The notes below the pieces were generated by a model that was not told the DNA's origin, searched no databases, and saw nothing but the letters and a program-made list of their open reading frames with translations. 64,000 nt of DNA, taken from Apricaphanius iberus. Its lineage: Eukaryota; Chordata; Actinopteri; Cyprinodontiformes; Aphaniidae. Where the stretch lies: positions 625,001-689,000 of the forward strand of contig JAPXFQ010000344.1 in NCBI GenBank assembly GCA_028564705.1, in the 5' to 3' direction. The first letter of the stretch is position 1; every line of letters begins with the position of its first letter. Of the stretch, positions 24,446 through 35,043 are shown piece by piece. The position numbers were made by a program, and so were the translations under genes.

Positions 24446-26569
24446 TCTTAAACTTGACTGAGTAATTTTCACTCTTTCTACAGTGAGAAACCCTGGAATT
24501 TTTCTGACGCACTCATTTTCTTCTTGTAGCTATAATGCAGCGGATTGATTTTGGAGAAAATATTTACAAGCAGCATGCTCAAACAACTCAGAGCTAGCAA
24601 TTGTACTTAAAAAAAACTGTTTATCATGATTTTCAGTGAAGGAGATCTTTAACACGGAGAACGTGTGAGTACTCAATAAAGTGCTTCAAAGAAGCGAGAG
24701 TGACGTTTATTTTTATTAAATACATGTCTATAGAGGTAACAGCTGGAGTGGAGTGTCAGAGCCAAAGCTACCGTTGCAGCCAGGCCTCAGCTGCTACGTG
24801 TGCTCAGTCTTCCCCACATACCCACAGAGTACACAAGGCAGCCACAGGTATGTCCCCATCACCCCAGGCCACTGCAGTCACAGCCAGGAGGCTGTCAGAT
24901 CCTCTCGGGTACCCCATCAGAACTAATGGATTATGACTGTGTGGTGCCAGAGCAAAGGCCATTCTTCCATTCATATACTTGCTGCGGATGTACGCAGACT
25001 TTCCTTACCCACTCCCAGCAACCGAAGAGGGACTCTGGACCACGTGTGTGTGAGCCTTGTCTGTTTTTACAGACTGCAAATCCCCGCCTTTCAGCTGAGT
25101 GCCAGAGTGTGGATCCATTTATCTATTGGGAAGTTCTGTCTGTGGGTGTTCAGATAGTTTTGCTTCAGTGGAAAACATAATCACTAATCTGATTGGCTGA
25201 AGTGTAAAACCTATCCAGGTGGACTGTGTATTTGTCTGTGTGTGTGTTTGCTGATGTGTGGCCACACAAAGGTCTCTGTGCCTCCTGCAATTTGTGGTAA
25301 ATAAAACGTGTAATGCAGCTAGTGGGTTAAACGCGTCACATTGCAGGCTGTTGCAGCAAGGGAAAATAATCTGCAATCTCTTGCTGGAACACACTTGGCT
25401 ACATTAGGCTAAATACATTTTTTATTCAGCACAGTGCCTTTCAAAGGTCTTAAACCGCTTCAGCTCTGACTGGGCAGTGTTCAATGAGATCGTCAAAGCT
25501 TTGTGGAACATGTGAAGAATTTTATCCTTTACCTGTCTGGTTCTTCTTTGGTTTGCGTGATACTGCTCGTTCACCATTATTTTCCAAATATCCTTTTAGG
25601 AATTCAAGCAACAGCTGTATCCACACTGAAATGTAATTGTTATATATCTTCAATCTATTATTATTGGCTTTTAAATCTGATCATATAAAAGAATGACAAA
25701 TACAAACAAACCCTCTGCCTTCCTTCCTTTTTTAGAACCAAATGTCAGGACACATGGGGTAAGTTACAAAACAATCAGATGGACATCGGCTCCAATACGA
25801 GGTAAAGAGCTGGATTAAGAAGAATAGCAGGAGCAAGAAGACAGAAACGTTATTTTTAGGCATTGTTTCCAACGGACATGATTTCAGCTATGTTAGTTTC
25901 AACATAAACAGTAAAGGAATGGGAAAATAACTGTGGTTAACTGCTGTGTGTGGTAACTTCTGTCAGTCTTCATGGGGTTTTTTTGTACTAGAATTTTTTC
26001 CAGAGATTGAGATTTCTCAGAAATTTATGTGGACAAAATTTTGGGTGCCTTAACACGTAAGAGTTGAAGGAGTTTAGCTGCGTTTGCTCCTCTAAATAAC
26101 CTTTCATTATTATACGTTTTTTTTTTGCTAGGAAGAACTTGTGAAAAACCCGAGGTTTCATTCCTCAAGGGTCAGGGTCCTAGATTTTTATGCCTTTTCT
26201 TGATTCAGCACACTGGAATAAGCTGTAGGGTTAGTTAAAAGGCAAATGGAAGAAATTATGAAGCGGTATTTCAGCTATAGGAATCAGGTGTATTGGAGCA
26301 GGGACACATCCAAAACATGTAGAGCACTGCTCCTCAAAGTCCAACATATGACACCACTGGCTTAGAACTTTATGTTAATAGAACCACCATTGTTAGGGTC
26401 GGTTCATTCTGTCTGGTAGACACAGCATGGACCAATGTTGATTTATTGATGATAAATGACAAAGCGGAGGGAGCCTGACATCAGACGAGCAGGAGAGAAA
26501 CGGTATGAACCGACAGAGAGTTAGAGGGGAGTAACGGCTTATAAACACGAAGGGAATGGGGATCAGGTG
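24446..26569. other. Unassigned intergenic DNA
   Basis: Frames at 24700-25180 overlap in two registers without any motif I recognise. No splice-bounded conserved frame seen. Confidence 0.4.
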
Positions 26570-26574
26570 ATGAT

Positions 26575-26785
26575 TGGGATGGTAAATGGACTGAACTTAT
26601 ATACTGACCACTCAAAGCACTTTACACTGAAGCCACTCCGACAGCCAACATGGCTCGGTAGGACAATGTTTTTGGGGTTAATGTTTTTGGGGCACATGTG
26701 ACTGGAGGAAGCTGGAATTGAACCTACAACCCTCCAATTGCAAGCCAACTCTACTGTACCACTGAGCCACAGTCACCAGGACACA
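26575..26785 (-). repeat. SINE-like repeat, minus strand
   Basis: GGTAAATGGACTGAACTTAT, then CACTCAAAGCACTTTACACT, then GAATTGAACCTACAACCC and CCACTGAGCCACAGTCACC. On the minus strand the last part reads GTGGCTCAGTGG followed by a B-box-like GGTTCAATTCC. This is the layout of a tRNA-headed SINE. Confidence 0.55.
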
Positions 26786-27119
26786 GACGTAGATAATAAT
26801 TAGACATGGAGTGAGCGGAGCCGAGTGATGAGATTATTTTAATTTTTTCTATTTTTTTCCATGTAATAACTGCAACATTCAAATAAGTAATTATATTAAG
26901 TAGTGCTTAATAGTGAAATGTGATTAATAAGATACAGGATTTTGAAACTGGTTTTCAAAATAAATCTGAAAAATGCACTTTACAATTGTATGGAGCTTTG
27001 CTGAGTCTTTGTAAAACTAATGTTTGTTGCAGCTACTTCTGCAGTCTTCTGGGTGCATATCTAAAAAAAAGTATAACATATAAGGACTAAAATATTTTCC
27101 CATGATTTTTTTATAAAAC

Positions 27120-27790
27120 AGCTTAAATTTGGCCAGATTGGGTCAGGAGCCTTGGAGAACAGCAGTTTTCCAATCTCGCAAAAATTCTTGATTTCGTTAT
27201 CCTAGACTTTGACTGGGCCATTCAAAGATGCCTTTGCTTTGATCTAATTCTAAAGCAATCCATTGTAGCTCTATAGGTATGTTTGGGTCGTTGAAAGTTC
27301 AATCTCCATCCACATCTTTGGGCTTTTACTTACGTCAATAGGATTTAAATCAGTAAATGAGTTGGTTAACTTGTAATTTTTTCAGAGGGTGCAAGTATTT
27401 TTATACAGAGGAAAAAAGACCTCAGGTGAAAACTTTTCAACTTTTGCAATATCTAATGGATTTTCTTTCACCGTATCTTTTTATGTAGTTTCATTAATCC
27501 TCCCATTAGATCTGACCATTATCCATCCCCTGCTGAAGTAAAGAATCCTCATAGCATGATAGTGCCACCACCATATGTCTGTGAGTAGATGGCGATTTTT
27601 GGGGTTAATATTTAGAGCTTGCATTTTGCATGCAGGCCAGAAGCTTGATTTTAGTTGTTTTGGTTTAATGTCTTGGTTGCTACTCCGATTAAAGTTATCC
27701 TTGCCTTCTCTGTCAGTTTAGATGGTATTTTTTTTTTATAAACCATGAATAATATTCTTTCCCTTTTACAATTTGACAGTTAAAATACTT
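27120..27790 (-). mobile_element. Decayed Tc1-like transposon, minus strand
   Basis: Landmarks of the common fish Tc1-like element in reverse order: GACTTTGACTGGGCCATTC, CATTGTAGCTCTATAGG, ATCCCCTGCTGAAGTAAAGA, CATAGCATGATAGTGCCACC (minus strand GGTGGCACTATCATGCTATG, i.e. transposase GG-S/T-IML-like), and TTTTGCATGCAGGCCAGAAG. Many indels and stops; inactive. Confidence 0.55.
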
Positions 27791-27956
27791 TATGATTATC
27801 CATCAAGGCATTTTCTTATCCTCAAGGGGTTTTCGGACTTCATGATCATGTGAGAAAATCTGATACATTTTAAGTGGTATTTATATGTATGAAATTTGTT
27901 TTATTAAGAGTTCTGTTTTAATTATAATTGACTCTGCTTGTTTTTGAATTTCAACT

Positions 27957-29819
27957 TTAAAGGAAAAGTAAAACATTTTATAACCTGGACCTTATTTATT
28001 GCATGCATTACGTTCATTTACTCACCCAGACAAGTTTGGAGCCACTTGAAGTCCTTCAGGAGAGGTTTAGTTTCAGTTGTGATCAGCATATATTCATATA
28101 ATGGGGAAACCGAAGTGCAGCCTCTAAATAAGTCATTATCTACCACGAAACTCTTTAATTTAGCCAATGTTTTGTTATGAGTAGCCAGCACTGTCCCCCT
28201 GTGCGTTCGCAGCGTCTCTGGGATGCTTGGTTGTTGTCTTTAGGGTGTTTTACTGGCTTTTAATCCAACAGATTCCAACAAACAACAAACAGCGATTGCA
28301 ATAACGTCATAGCCGTCCACTCAGTCCTGCTCAGACTACACCTGGGATGGAACACAGCAGTGCTGTAATTTAAATAACGCATTAGTGTATTTGGATTAAA
28401 AGCCTGTAAAATACCCTGTAAGACAACAACAAAGCATCTCCGAGACGCTCCGAACTCTCGGGGGAATAGCGTTAGTGATTCATAACAAAATAATTGCTGA
28501 AATTAAAGGTTGTTTATGGAACTTTTTCATAAACAGTTACATTGAAAAAAAATACATCCACATGGCTTTTAGAGGGGTACAGAATGTAAGGACATTTCCC
28601 TAAGAATTTATATTTGAATTACAATATAATAAAATGTATCAAATCAAATCAAATCAAATCAAACTTTATTTATAAAGCGCTTTTCAAACAAAGAAAGTTA
28701 CTCAAAGTGCTTTACAGATTTAAAATAACCCCAACACCCCCCCCTTCAAAAATAAAATCATCAGTGCAAATACAACCTCCTCCCAACCCAACCCATCAAC
28801 CATACTCACTCACACACACACTTAGAAGCTACAAAAAGCGGGCTGAGTACAGATGAGCCAGGAAATGCCATCATGGGAGCCATCTGCATCAGCAGCAGCA
28901 GATCAACAGCAGCAGCCAAGGCCCGACCCAGGGCGCCCTGAGGAGGGAGGGCTGGTACCCCCATCTCCACCCAAGCGCTACCTGGGGGGCACCCAGGCAG
29001 CCACAGCCGACCACCGCCCCCGATGCAGGGGGCCCCCAGAGAGGAAACACTGGCAAGAAAGATTAAAATACAAAATATGTACATTTAAATCGGGCACGAC
29101 AATTACGTTATGTTTACATCTACCAGTCAGTAGCAGTCGCAGGTTGCGGGTTGACAGATACGGTCTCTATGATCCAACTATGTGGTCGGCACAGCTATAA
29201 CTAGGAAGAATGGTGGAGTCAGCAAGTAAAGCAGCTACTCCGGAGCCCCGGAGATATCGTTATCTGTCTCAGGAGAGGAGTGACCGCAGAAGAACAGAAA
29301 CTACAGTAGTTTTATGTGAAGCCTACACTAACTGGACCCACATAAAAATTTCCACAGCCTCAAACACACATGGAAACGGCGACTTTCCTCCTGGATCGGT
29401 AAGCTAACTCAATTTGCTAACTTTGCTAACATCAGCTGTCAGGTAAACTCCTCTAAAATCCATTCCTCACTGGACAAAGTTCAGGTTGGTCACTGGGCTT
29501 ACTTGCAGTGAACCAGTCAACCCAACAGCTGGAATGATGTTTTTGCTGTAACTACAACCCAGATAAACTAGATGTCGCTATTATGCTCATGTTCCAAGTC
29601 CAACCTTTAAGAAGTTTTGTGGCAGACAATACCTTATTCAGAGGCTGCACTTTGGTGGCTCCATTAACTCCCATTATTTGGATGTACGCTGATTGCGAAC
29701 GGCTATGAACATCTCCTGAAGGACTCCAAGTGGCACCAAAGTTGTCTGATTCAGTAAATGAACATCAAGTGGGCTACATTTAAGGTCCAGGTTCCAAAGA
29801 AATAGTACTTCTCCTTTAA
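27957..29819. mobile_element. Composite element: outer terminal-inverted-repeat element carrying an inner palindrome and a LINE insertion
   Basis: The outer ends are inverted: TTTAAAGGAAAAGT at 27957 and ACTTCTCCTTTA at the right end. The arms share ACGTTCATTTACT, TTTGGAGCCACTTGAAG, ATATAATGG and AGCCTCTAAATAAG in inverse order over about 190 bp. Inside, 28208-28266 and 28383-28457 are inverted copies (GTCTCTGGGATGCTT, TTGTTGTCTT, GGCTTTTAATCC). 28636-29060 is a LINE 3' end in reverse orientation. Confidence 0.6.
28636..29060 (-). mobile_element. LINE 3' end, minus strand, inside the composite element
   Basis: The (AATCA)n tract at its low-coordinate end is followed by AACTTTATTTATAAAGCGCT and TACTCAAAGTGCTTTACAG. 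This is the reversed tail of a non-LTR element. Then comes a GC-rich 3' UTR-like part (28850-29045) with CAG runs. The forward frames across it are not genes. Clade uncertain. Confidence 0.55.
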
Positions 29820-30082
29820 CTGGATACAAATTGAGCTTTGTTCCATCCCTCAAAATTCAGAGAATGATGCCAATGCTATTCACCAGTCACCCAACTTATT
29901 ATGGGGATATGGTCATCTTCAATGAATGGCACAATTTCATTAGCTTCCTCCTTTTTTAAATCCATCTACATCAACAACAATGTACACTATTGTAACTGGT
30001 TCCACGGTAACTTGTATGTTGGAGATAATTTTATTTTGATTAAAATAAAAATAATTGCAACTCAATATTTTTGTCACAGTTA

Positions 30083-30614
30083 ACAGAGCAAAAGTTTGGA
30101 GATACCTTGTCATTCAATGCGTTTTCTTTCTTTTCATAACTACATTGTAGATTCTCAATTAAGGGCATCAAAACTATGATTGAACACTTGATTTATGGAA
30201 TTACGGTATGTACTTAAACAAAAAGGGTGAAATAACTAAATACATGTGTTATATGTTAGAGTCCTCAAAGCAGCCACCCTTTGCTCTGATTACTGCTTTG
30301 CATTCTTTTGAGCTTCTAGTCACCAAAAATGGTTTTCCAAAAGTCTTGAAGGAGTTCCCAGAGATGCTTAGTACTTGTTGGCCATTTTGGCTTCACTCTG
30401 CGGTTCAGCTCACCCCAAATCATCTCGATTGGGTTCAGGTCCGGTGACTTTGGAGGCCAGGTTATTTCACACTTTTTTTGTAAAAGTACTACATAATTCA
30501 ATATGTATCCATTCATAGTTTTGATGCCTTCAGTGTGAATCTACAATGTAAATAGTCATGAAAAGAAAGGAAACTCATTAAATGAAAAGGTGTGTCCAAA
30601 CGTTTGGTCTGTAC
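30083..30614 (-). mobile_element. Short Tc1-like element, transposase remnant on minus strand
   Basis: Inverted ends: ACAGAGCAAAAGTTTGGAGA on the left; on the right, read in reverse, GTACAGACCAAACGTTTGG. Both continue into TTTTCTTTCTTTTCAT, TGTAGATTCTCA and GCATCAAAACTATGA. The minus-strand frame retains the transposase C-terminus WPPKSPDLNPIEMIWGELNR, which includes the final part of the DDE domain. Same family as 58755-59267. Confidence 0.75.
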
Positions 30615-30709
30615 TTTATGTAGTAAGAAACCCAAGGTTAGTTGAGAAATTAAATTGATCAGAACTGAATACAAGTTGATAGAAATATATGAGTTTCTTT
30701 GTATTTTTA

Positions 30710-30738
30710 GACAAATAAATAAATAAATAAATAAATAA
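30710..30738. repeat. (AAAT)n microsatellite
   Basis: ACAAATAAATAAATAAATAA, about seven units. Confidence 0.9.
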
Positions 30739-32960
30739 CCTAGCCCTGTTTGTTTACATAATTTAGCTGAAGAAAGTTTCAAGACATAAAGAATCGGGGA
30801 GCTTGAACTCAGTTGGCTGCAGGGCTGAAGGATCTAGTTCTGTTATCTTGTGCCAATGTAAACACAGCAATTCCTTTCCAATTAGAACCCCTAAATGCAT
30901 TAGAGCCGGTGCAATACCAGGGCATTTTCATGCAATTAATGCAGCCTTAGTCTCCAGCCGCTGCTTGGTATGGCCGAGATGGTTAAGATGGATACAGTTT
31001 CAGTTCAAGGCCAGTCGCTGGAAGTCTGATTGGGCAGGCTGGAGTCATCATGGAAGTATAAACATGAGGTTGGATGGGTGTTTGGAGGTTGGGGTTTTCT
31101 TTGGGTCAGCCATGGAACAAATCACCACATCGGCTGACCTAACTTACTTACTGGGCAGCACTGGAGTCTGTCGGAAGCATTTAGGAGAAGGGGGTAGTTC
31201 TGAGCAACAGGAAGCAGCATTTTTAGCCGTGTAAACTAGACACAAAGGAGATACTTTGGGCACGAGGAGATACAACTTGAAATGCAATCTTAATAAATCT
31301 AAAACGTCACACTAATTTTGTAGTTTGCCAGCGCATTTTTCATTTAGCTAGAAATCCTATCGCATCAAATGCTGCCTCATTGGAACATGCGGAAATATTC
31401 CAATGGGTCAGAATGAAATTTTAAAAACACAAGCAAAGGTTTTGTAACACAGAATATTTAAGAATTGTGAAGAATCATTAACATATCATAGCATTTTGAT
31501 CATGATAATGGTATAGAAAGGTATAACCTAGGTAGAGCGCTTCAGGAAAGTGTTCAAATGGATGACGGGAAGGGGGCCACTGATCATTTTGAGAAGGGAC
31601 ACCAAATCCAAAAGTTATAAGAGAATTTACATGCAATTTGTGCTGCACTTTTAGGGAGGAGACAGCAAGAGAAAACTGGTTCAGTAGGTTTGAAAAGAAC
31701 TCAAAGGAAATAGAATACTATTGTTCCAGATCTCTTTTGTCCAGCAGGCATTGTTCGCTTTGCGTTCCTGGTGTTGTTGGGTTGCACATCAGCCCAGGGT
31801 GCTGTAGGCCTACTCTCTAAAACATAGTTTGCTAACAGAGCTTTCACTCCACTGCCTCTAATGAAAATCCATACTAAACATTTAGCTCTGTGTGAGAAAG
31901 GGGGGAAATTCAATAAGACACCTAACATAATTTATAAATTACAGGAAGAACCAATCGAAACCGACAGTCAAAATGCTTTTGATTGTTTGTTAATTTTGCC
32001 ACATTTTGAGGGAAGAATCCAAATCGCCGACTTAGAAGCGTGTGTGTAAGATGAGGTCAAAACCTATTTTTCCCTTCCAAAATGAAATCCAGCTTTGTTT
32101 TTCATTGAGTCTGCTCTTCCACACAGATTATCAGTCATGCCGCCAGCAATGTCTCCATTGAGGTATTCCCCAAACTAATGGTCGCTCTTTGACAGCACCG
32201 TCGATAGTAAACTAATCTGCAGCCTGCGAGGCACAGGAAACAGATCTCATTAGCACTCATTGAACTATCTTCCAAGGAAACTTTCATCTTTAGACCACTC
32301 TGACAACACGCCTGAAAGCCAGACTAATGTCACTTACTAGTTCTGAGTTTAATGACTGTCTGAAAATTTCTTGTAGATGGATGAGCAGTAAAAGAGTGAA
32401 GTAACCCGTGTTATATTTTCTTAAGGACACAGGCAGCCGCCAACACGGCTTATAGGTGCTGTAGATGATAGTGGTTACAGTTTTAATAAATACCAATATT
32501 AATCCATCTAAAACTCATTTTTATATTCTTCGTTGTTTGGCATGCCATACTTTATTCACAGTTATTTTCCTTTCAGTTTAAAATGAAAAAAAACAAAACA
32601 TAATTATTTGTTATCAATACATTCAATAATACATGTGTTGTATATAAACACATGTTGGACTTTAAAAAAAAATAAGGCATCTTCATATAATTAAATAAAA
32701 ACATTCCGTTTTTTCTTCTCGGTTTTTAGGCGAACACATAGTTGGAGTAAGGGCGTCACACTGTGGCCAAAGCACAAACAAGCAGCACAAGCAAGCAGCC
32801 ACAGAGGGCTGAAGTTTATTAGCACCTTATTGCATTGTGTTCTCTGAGGAGGACAGCTATTGAAAAGCCATTTTTTCTTGTGTATTTTTGTAGCTGGGTG
32901 GTGACGGTGTCTTTTGTTTGTGAGCCTGTTCTTCTGACTCCGGTGCCAAGGCAACGGTGC
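30739..32960. other. Unassigned intergenic DNA
   Basis: No exon or element boundary recognised. 32090-32290 looks less AT-rich and could be a conserved non-coding element, but nothing in one sequence shows this. Confidence 0.4.
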
Positions 32961-32999
32961 TCCACTGTGCAATCCCCACTGCCAAGAAAAAGATTCAAG

Positions 33000-33345
33000 A
33001 CAATGAGACTGAACAGTTCAGAAGAGCTGAAGGTCGCTATTGAAGCATCCTGTACTCTGCCAGAGGTCTGGGAGCTTCAGGGTCCTGCATAGTATCTTTG
33101 CTGTTCCAAGTACTGCACTTTTCTGGACTAAGATGTCTGAGGTTCTTCCAGGTTCTTAACACTGGTACTACTGTCACCTTCACCTTCCAAGCCTTTTCTA
33201 GCTCTTCTCTGAGCCCTTGGTATTTCTTACGTTTCTCATGTTCCTTCTTCTTGATGTTTCCATCAATTGGTATTGCTACATCCAGCACAACAACTTTCTT
33301 CTGCTCTTATTTATAAAGCATCACAATGTCTGGTTGCTTCGTCAT
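33000..33345 (-). pseudogene. Non-LTR retrotransposon protein fragment, minus strand
   Basis: The minus-strand frame reads LDVAIPIDGNIKKKEHEK then KYQGLREELEKAWKVKVTVV and PVLRTW. This matches a C-terminal segment common in fish LINE polyproteins (VAIP-D-NI-KKE-EK--KYQ-LK-ELE--W). Stops occur on both sides (for example in the TATTTATAAAG stretch). Dead fragment. Confidence 0.6.
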
Positions 33346-34206
33346 CTTGTCTGTCAGGATCCCACAGGGTCTTCGCTAGGTCATTTTTTTTTTCTTAAAC
33401 ATACTACTAAACTATAAATATATTCTGTTTTTAAATGATCCTACTCAGTTTCACATTTATATCTTAGTATGTCACTTTATTTTTAACAACTATATAGTAC
33501 TACTTTGTACTTTTTCTCTTAATCTGGGTAAATCTAAACCTACATATTCCTTCCCTGCTTTTACAGCTGAATTTCCCCTTTGTGGTATAATAAAGCATTA
33601 TTCTATTCTATTCATTTCATTTTACAGCAGGACTTGACAACTTCCCACAATGCCAATGAATATGGGATTCATGTTCCCCATAGACAATCTATGGGCCATT
33701 ACCAAGAGAGCTGACAGACATAAAATCGAACAATCCAGAAGACCTTAAGGCTCATAATGAAGCTTTCCTTTCCTCTATAACACCTTAGCAGTTGATTTTA
33801 TATAATATTCTAAGCTTAATAGTTTTTTTTAATTCAGGGTTTTTGCTTACATGTCGGCCACAATTTTCAAAATTATAAAAATAAAAGCTTGAAATAGGTC
33901 GTTTTTCATGTTACGGGTTTACGTTATATATTAGTTTAATCTTTTAAAATAATATAATTGAATTTCACTTTTGTACAATATTTAAACTTTTTGAGTTTTA
34001 GCTGTATATGGTGGTATTGTTTGCATTATACTTAAGTCTACACACTTTTCTGCCCATCTGAGAGGACCACTAGAACGACAGGTCTTTAAAACCTGCATGT
34101 ACGTATTGAGTTTAGACTTGTACGTATTTATTTTCAAAAATTGATAATGGCAACTTGCCTTGGACAAAACCCCCTGAACGTTACAATGAAATTGTACACT
34201 ATCATA
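33346..34206. other. RTF2 upstream intergenic DNA
   Basis: AT-rich, with no second promoter or divergent gene frame seen. The probable RTF2 promoter begins near 34207. Confidence 0.4.
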
Positions 34207-34219
34207 CCACTAGAGGGCG
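34207..34219 (+). promoter_or_regulatory. CTCF-like motif upstream of RTF2
   Basis: CCACTAGAGGGCG matches the CTCF core consensus CCASYAGRKGGC at every position. It lies 20 bp before the TCTCGCGAGA element and about 150 bp before the ATG, a typical place for promoter-bound CTCF. Occupancy cannot be known from sequence. Confidence 0.5.
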
Positions 34220-34238
34220 ATTTGAAATAAATTTCACC

Positions 34239-34248
34239 TCTCGCGAGA
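34239..34248 (+). promoter_or_regulatory. TCTCGCGAGA palindromic core-promoter element upstream of RTF2
   Basis: A perfect 10-bp TCTCGCGAGA palindrome 107 bp before the RTF2 ATG. This motif is known from TATA-less housekeeping promoters in vertebrates. Its rarity in such AT-rich DNA and its position argue for a real promoter element. It probably lies at or just upstream of the transcription start. Confidence 0.7.
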
Positions 34249-34354
34249 TTTGAAGCTGCTCTTGTTTGTTTACAACTGAGCACTTCCTATCGGCGACTGT
34301 GGTTTAGTCCTTGTTAGCTAACGGCTTCGGTTTCAGTGAAAGTCCGTTTTCAAG

Positions 34355-34423
34355 ATGGGATGTGATGGTGGGACGATTCCGAAAAGACACGAGTTGGTGA
34401 AAGGACCAAAAAAAGTCGAAAAG
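34355..34423 (+). CDS. rtf2: RTF2 coding exon 1
   Basis: 23 codons starting at ATG in a good Kozak context (CAAGATGG). It ends at AAG before GTTTGTT, phase 0. The encoded N-terminus (MGCDGGTIPKRHELVK) is diagnostic of the Rtf2 family. Intron 1 is only 130 bp. Confidence 0.93.
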
Positions 34424-35000
34424 GTTTGTTAATTTTTGTTCTGTTTCTTTTAAAATGTTGTCTCATCGCCGTTGAGGAAACCAGTCAGTGGATGCTAACT
34501 GCTAAAGGCAAAACTAGTTGCTATTTACGTATTTATCTATTTGATTAACCCAGGTGGACAAGAATGCCGAACTCGCTGCCAAGTGGAAATACTGTGCACT
34601 AAGCCAAGAGAAGCTCAGGAGGCCTATCGTTGCATGTGAGCTGGGCAGGTAAGATGCTCTTATTGTAATTTTCATCAACGCGAAACGCCGCATCATTGAG
34701 GACACGTTTAGGTTAAATTATACATGAATGATGTAATCCGTTTTTTGTGTGTGTGTGTTTTTTTTTGGGTTCATTTTGTAGAACATTATATTAAATAAGA
34801 GTTTTTCTCCCTGGTCATGCTTATGAGATTGTGTCAGCGTGTTAACTTGCTTCGCTCAATAAACCAACTGTTGAGCTCTAAATGTGCTCTCTGTGTTCTT
34901 TTCCAGACTCTACAACAAAGATGCTATCATTGAATACCTCCTGGATAAATCTGCCGAAAGACCAAACGCTGAAGCTGTTACTCACATCCGCGGAATCAAG

Positions 35001-35043
<43 letters not shown>

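Noticed and set aside
28806..29200. GC-rich frames on both strands (28806-29084 and 28853-29200) as genes
   Set aside because: They lie in a LINE 3' UTR-like region next to its characteristic tail. Low-complexity Gln/Pro runs explain the openness.
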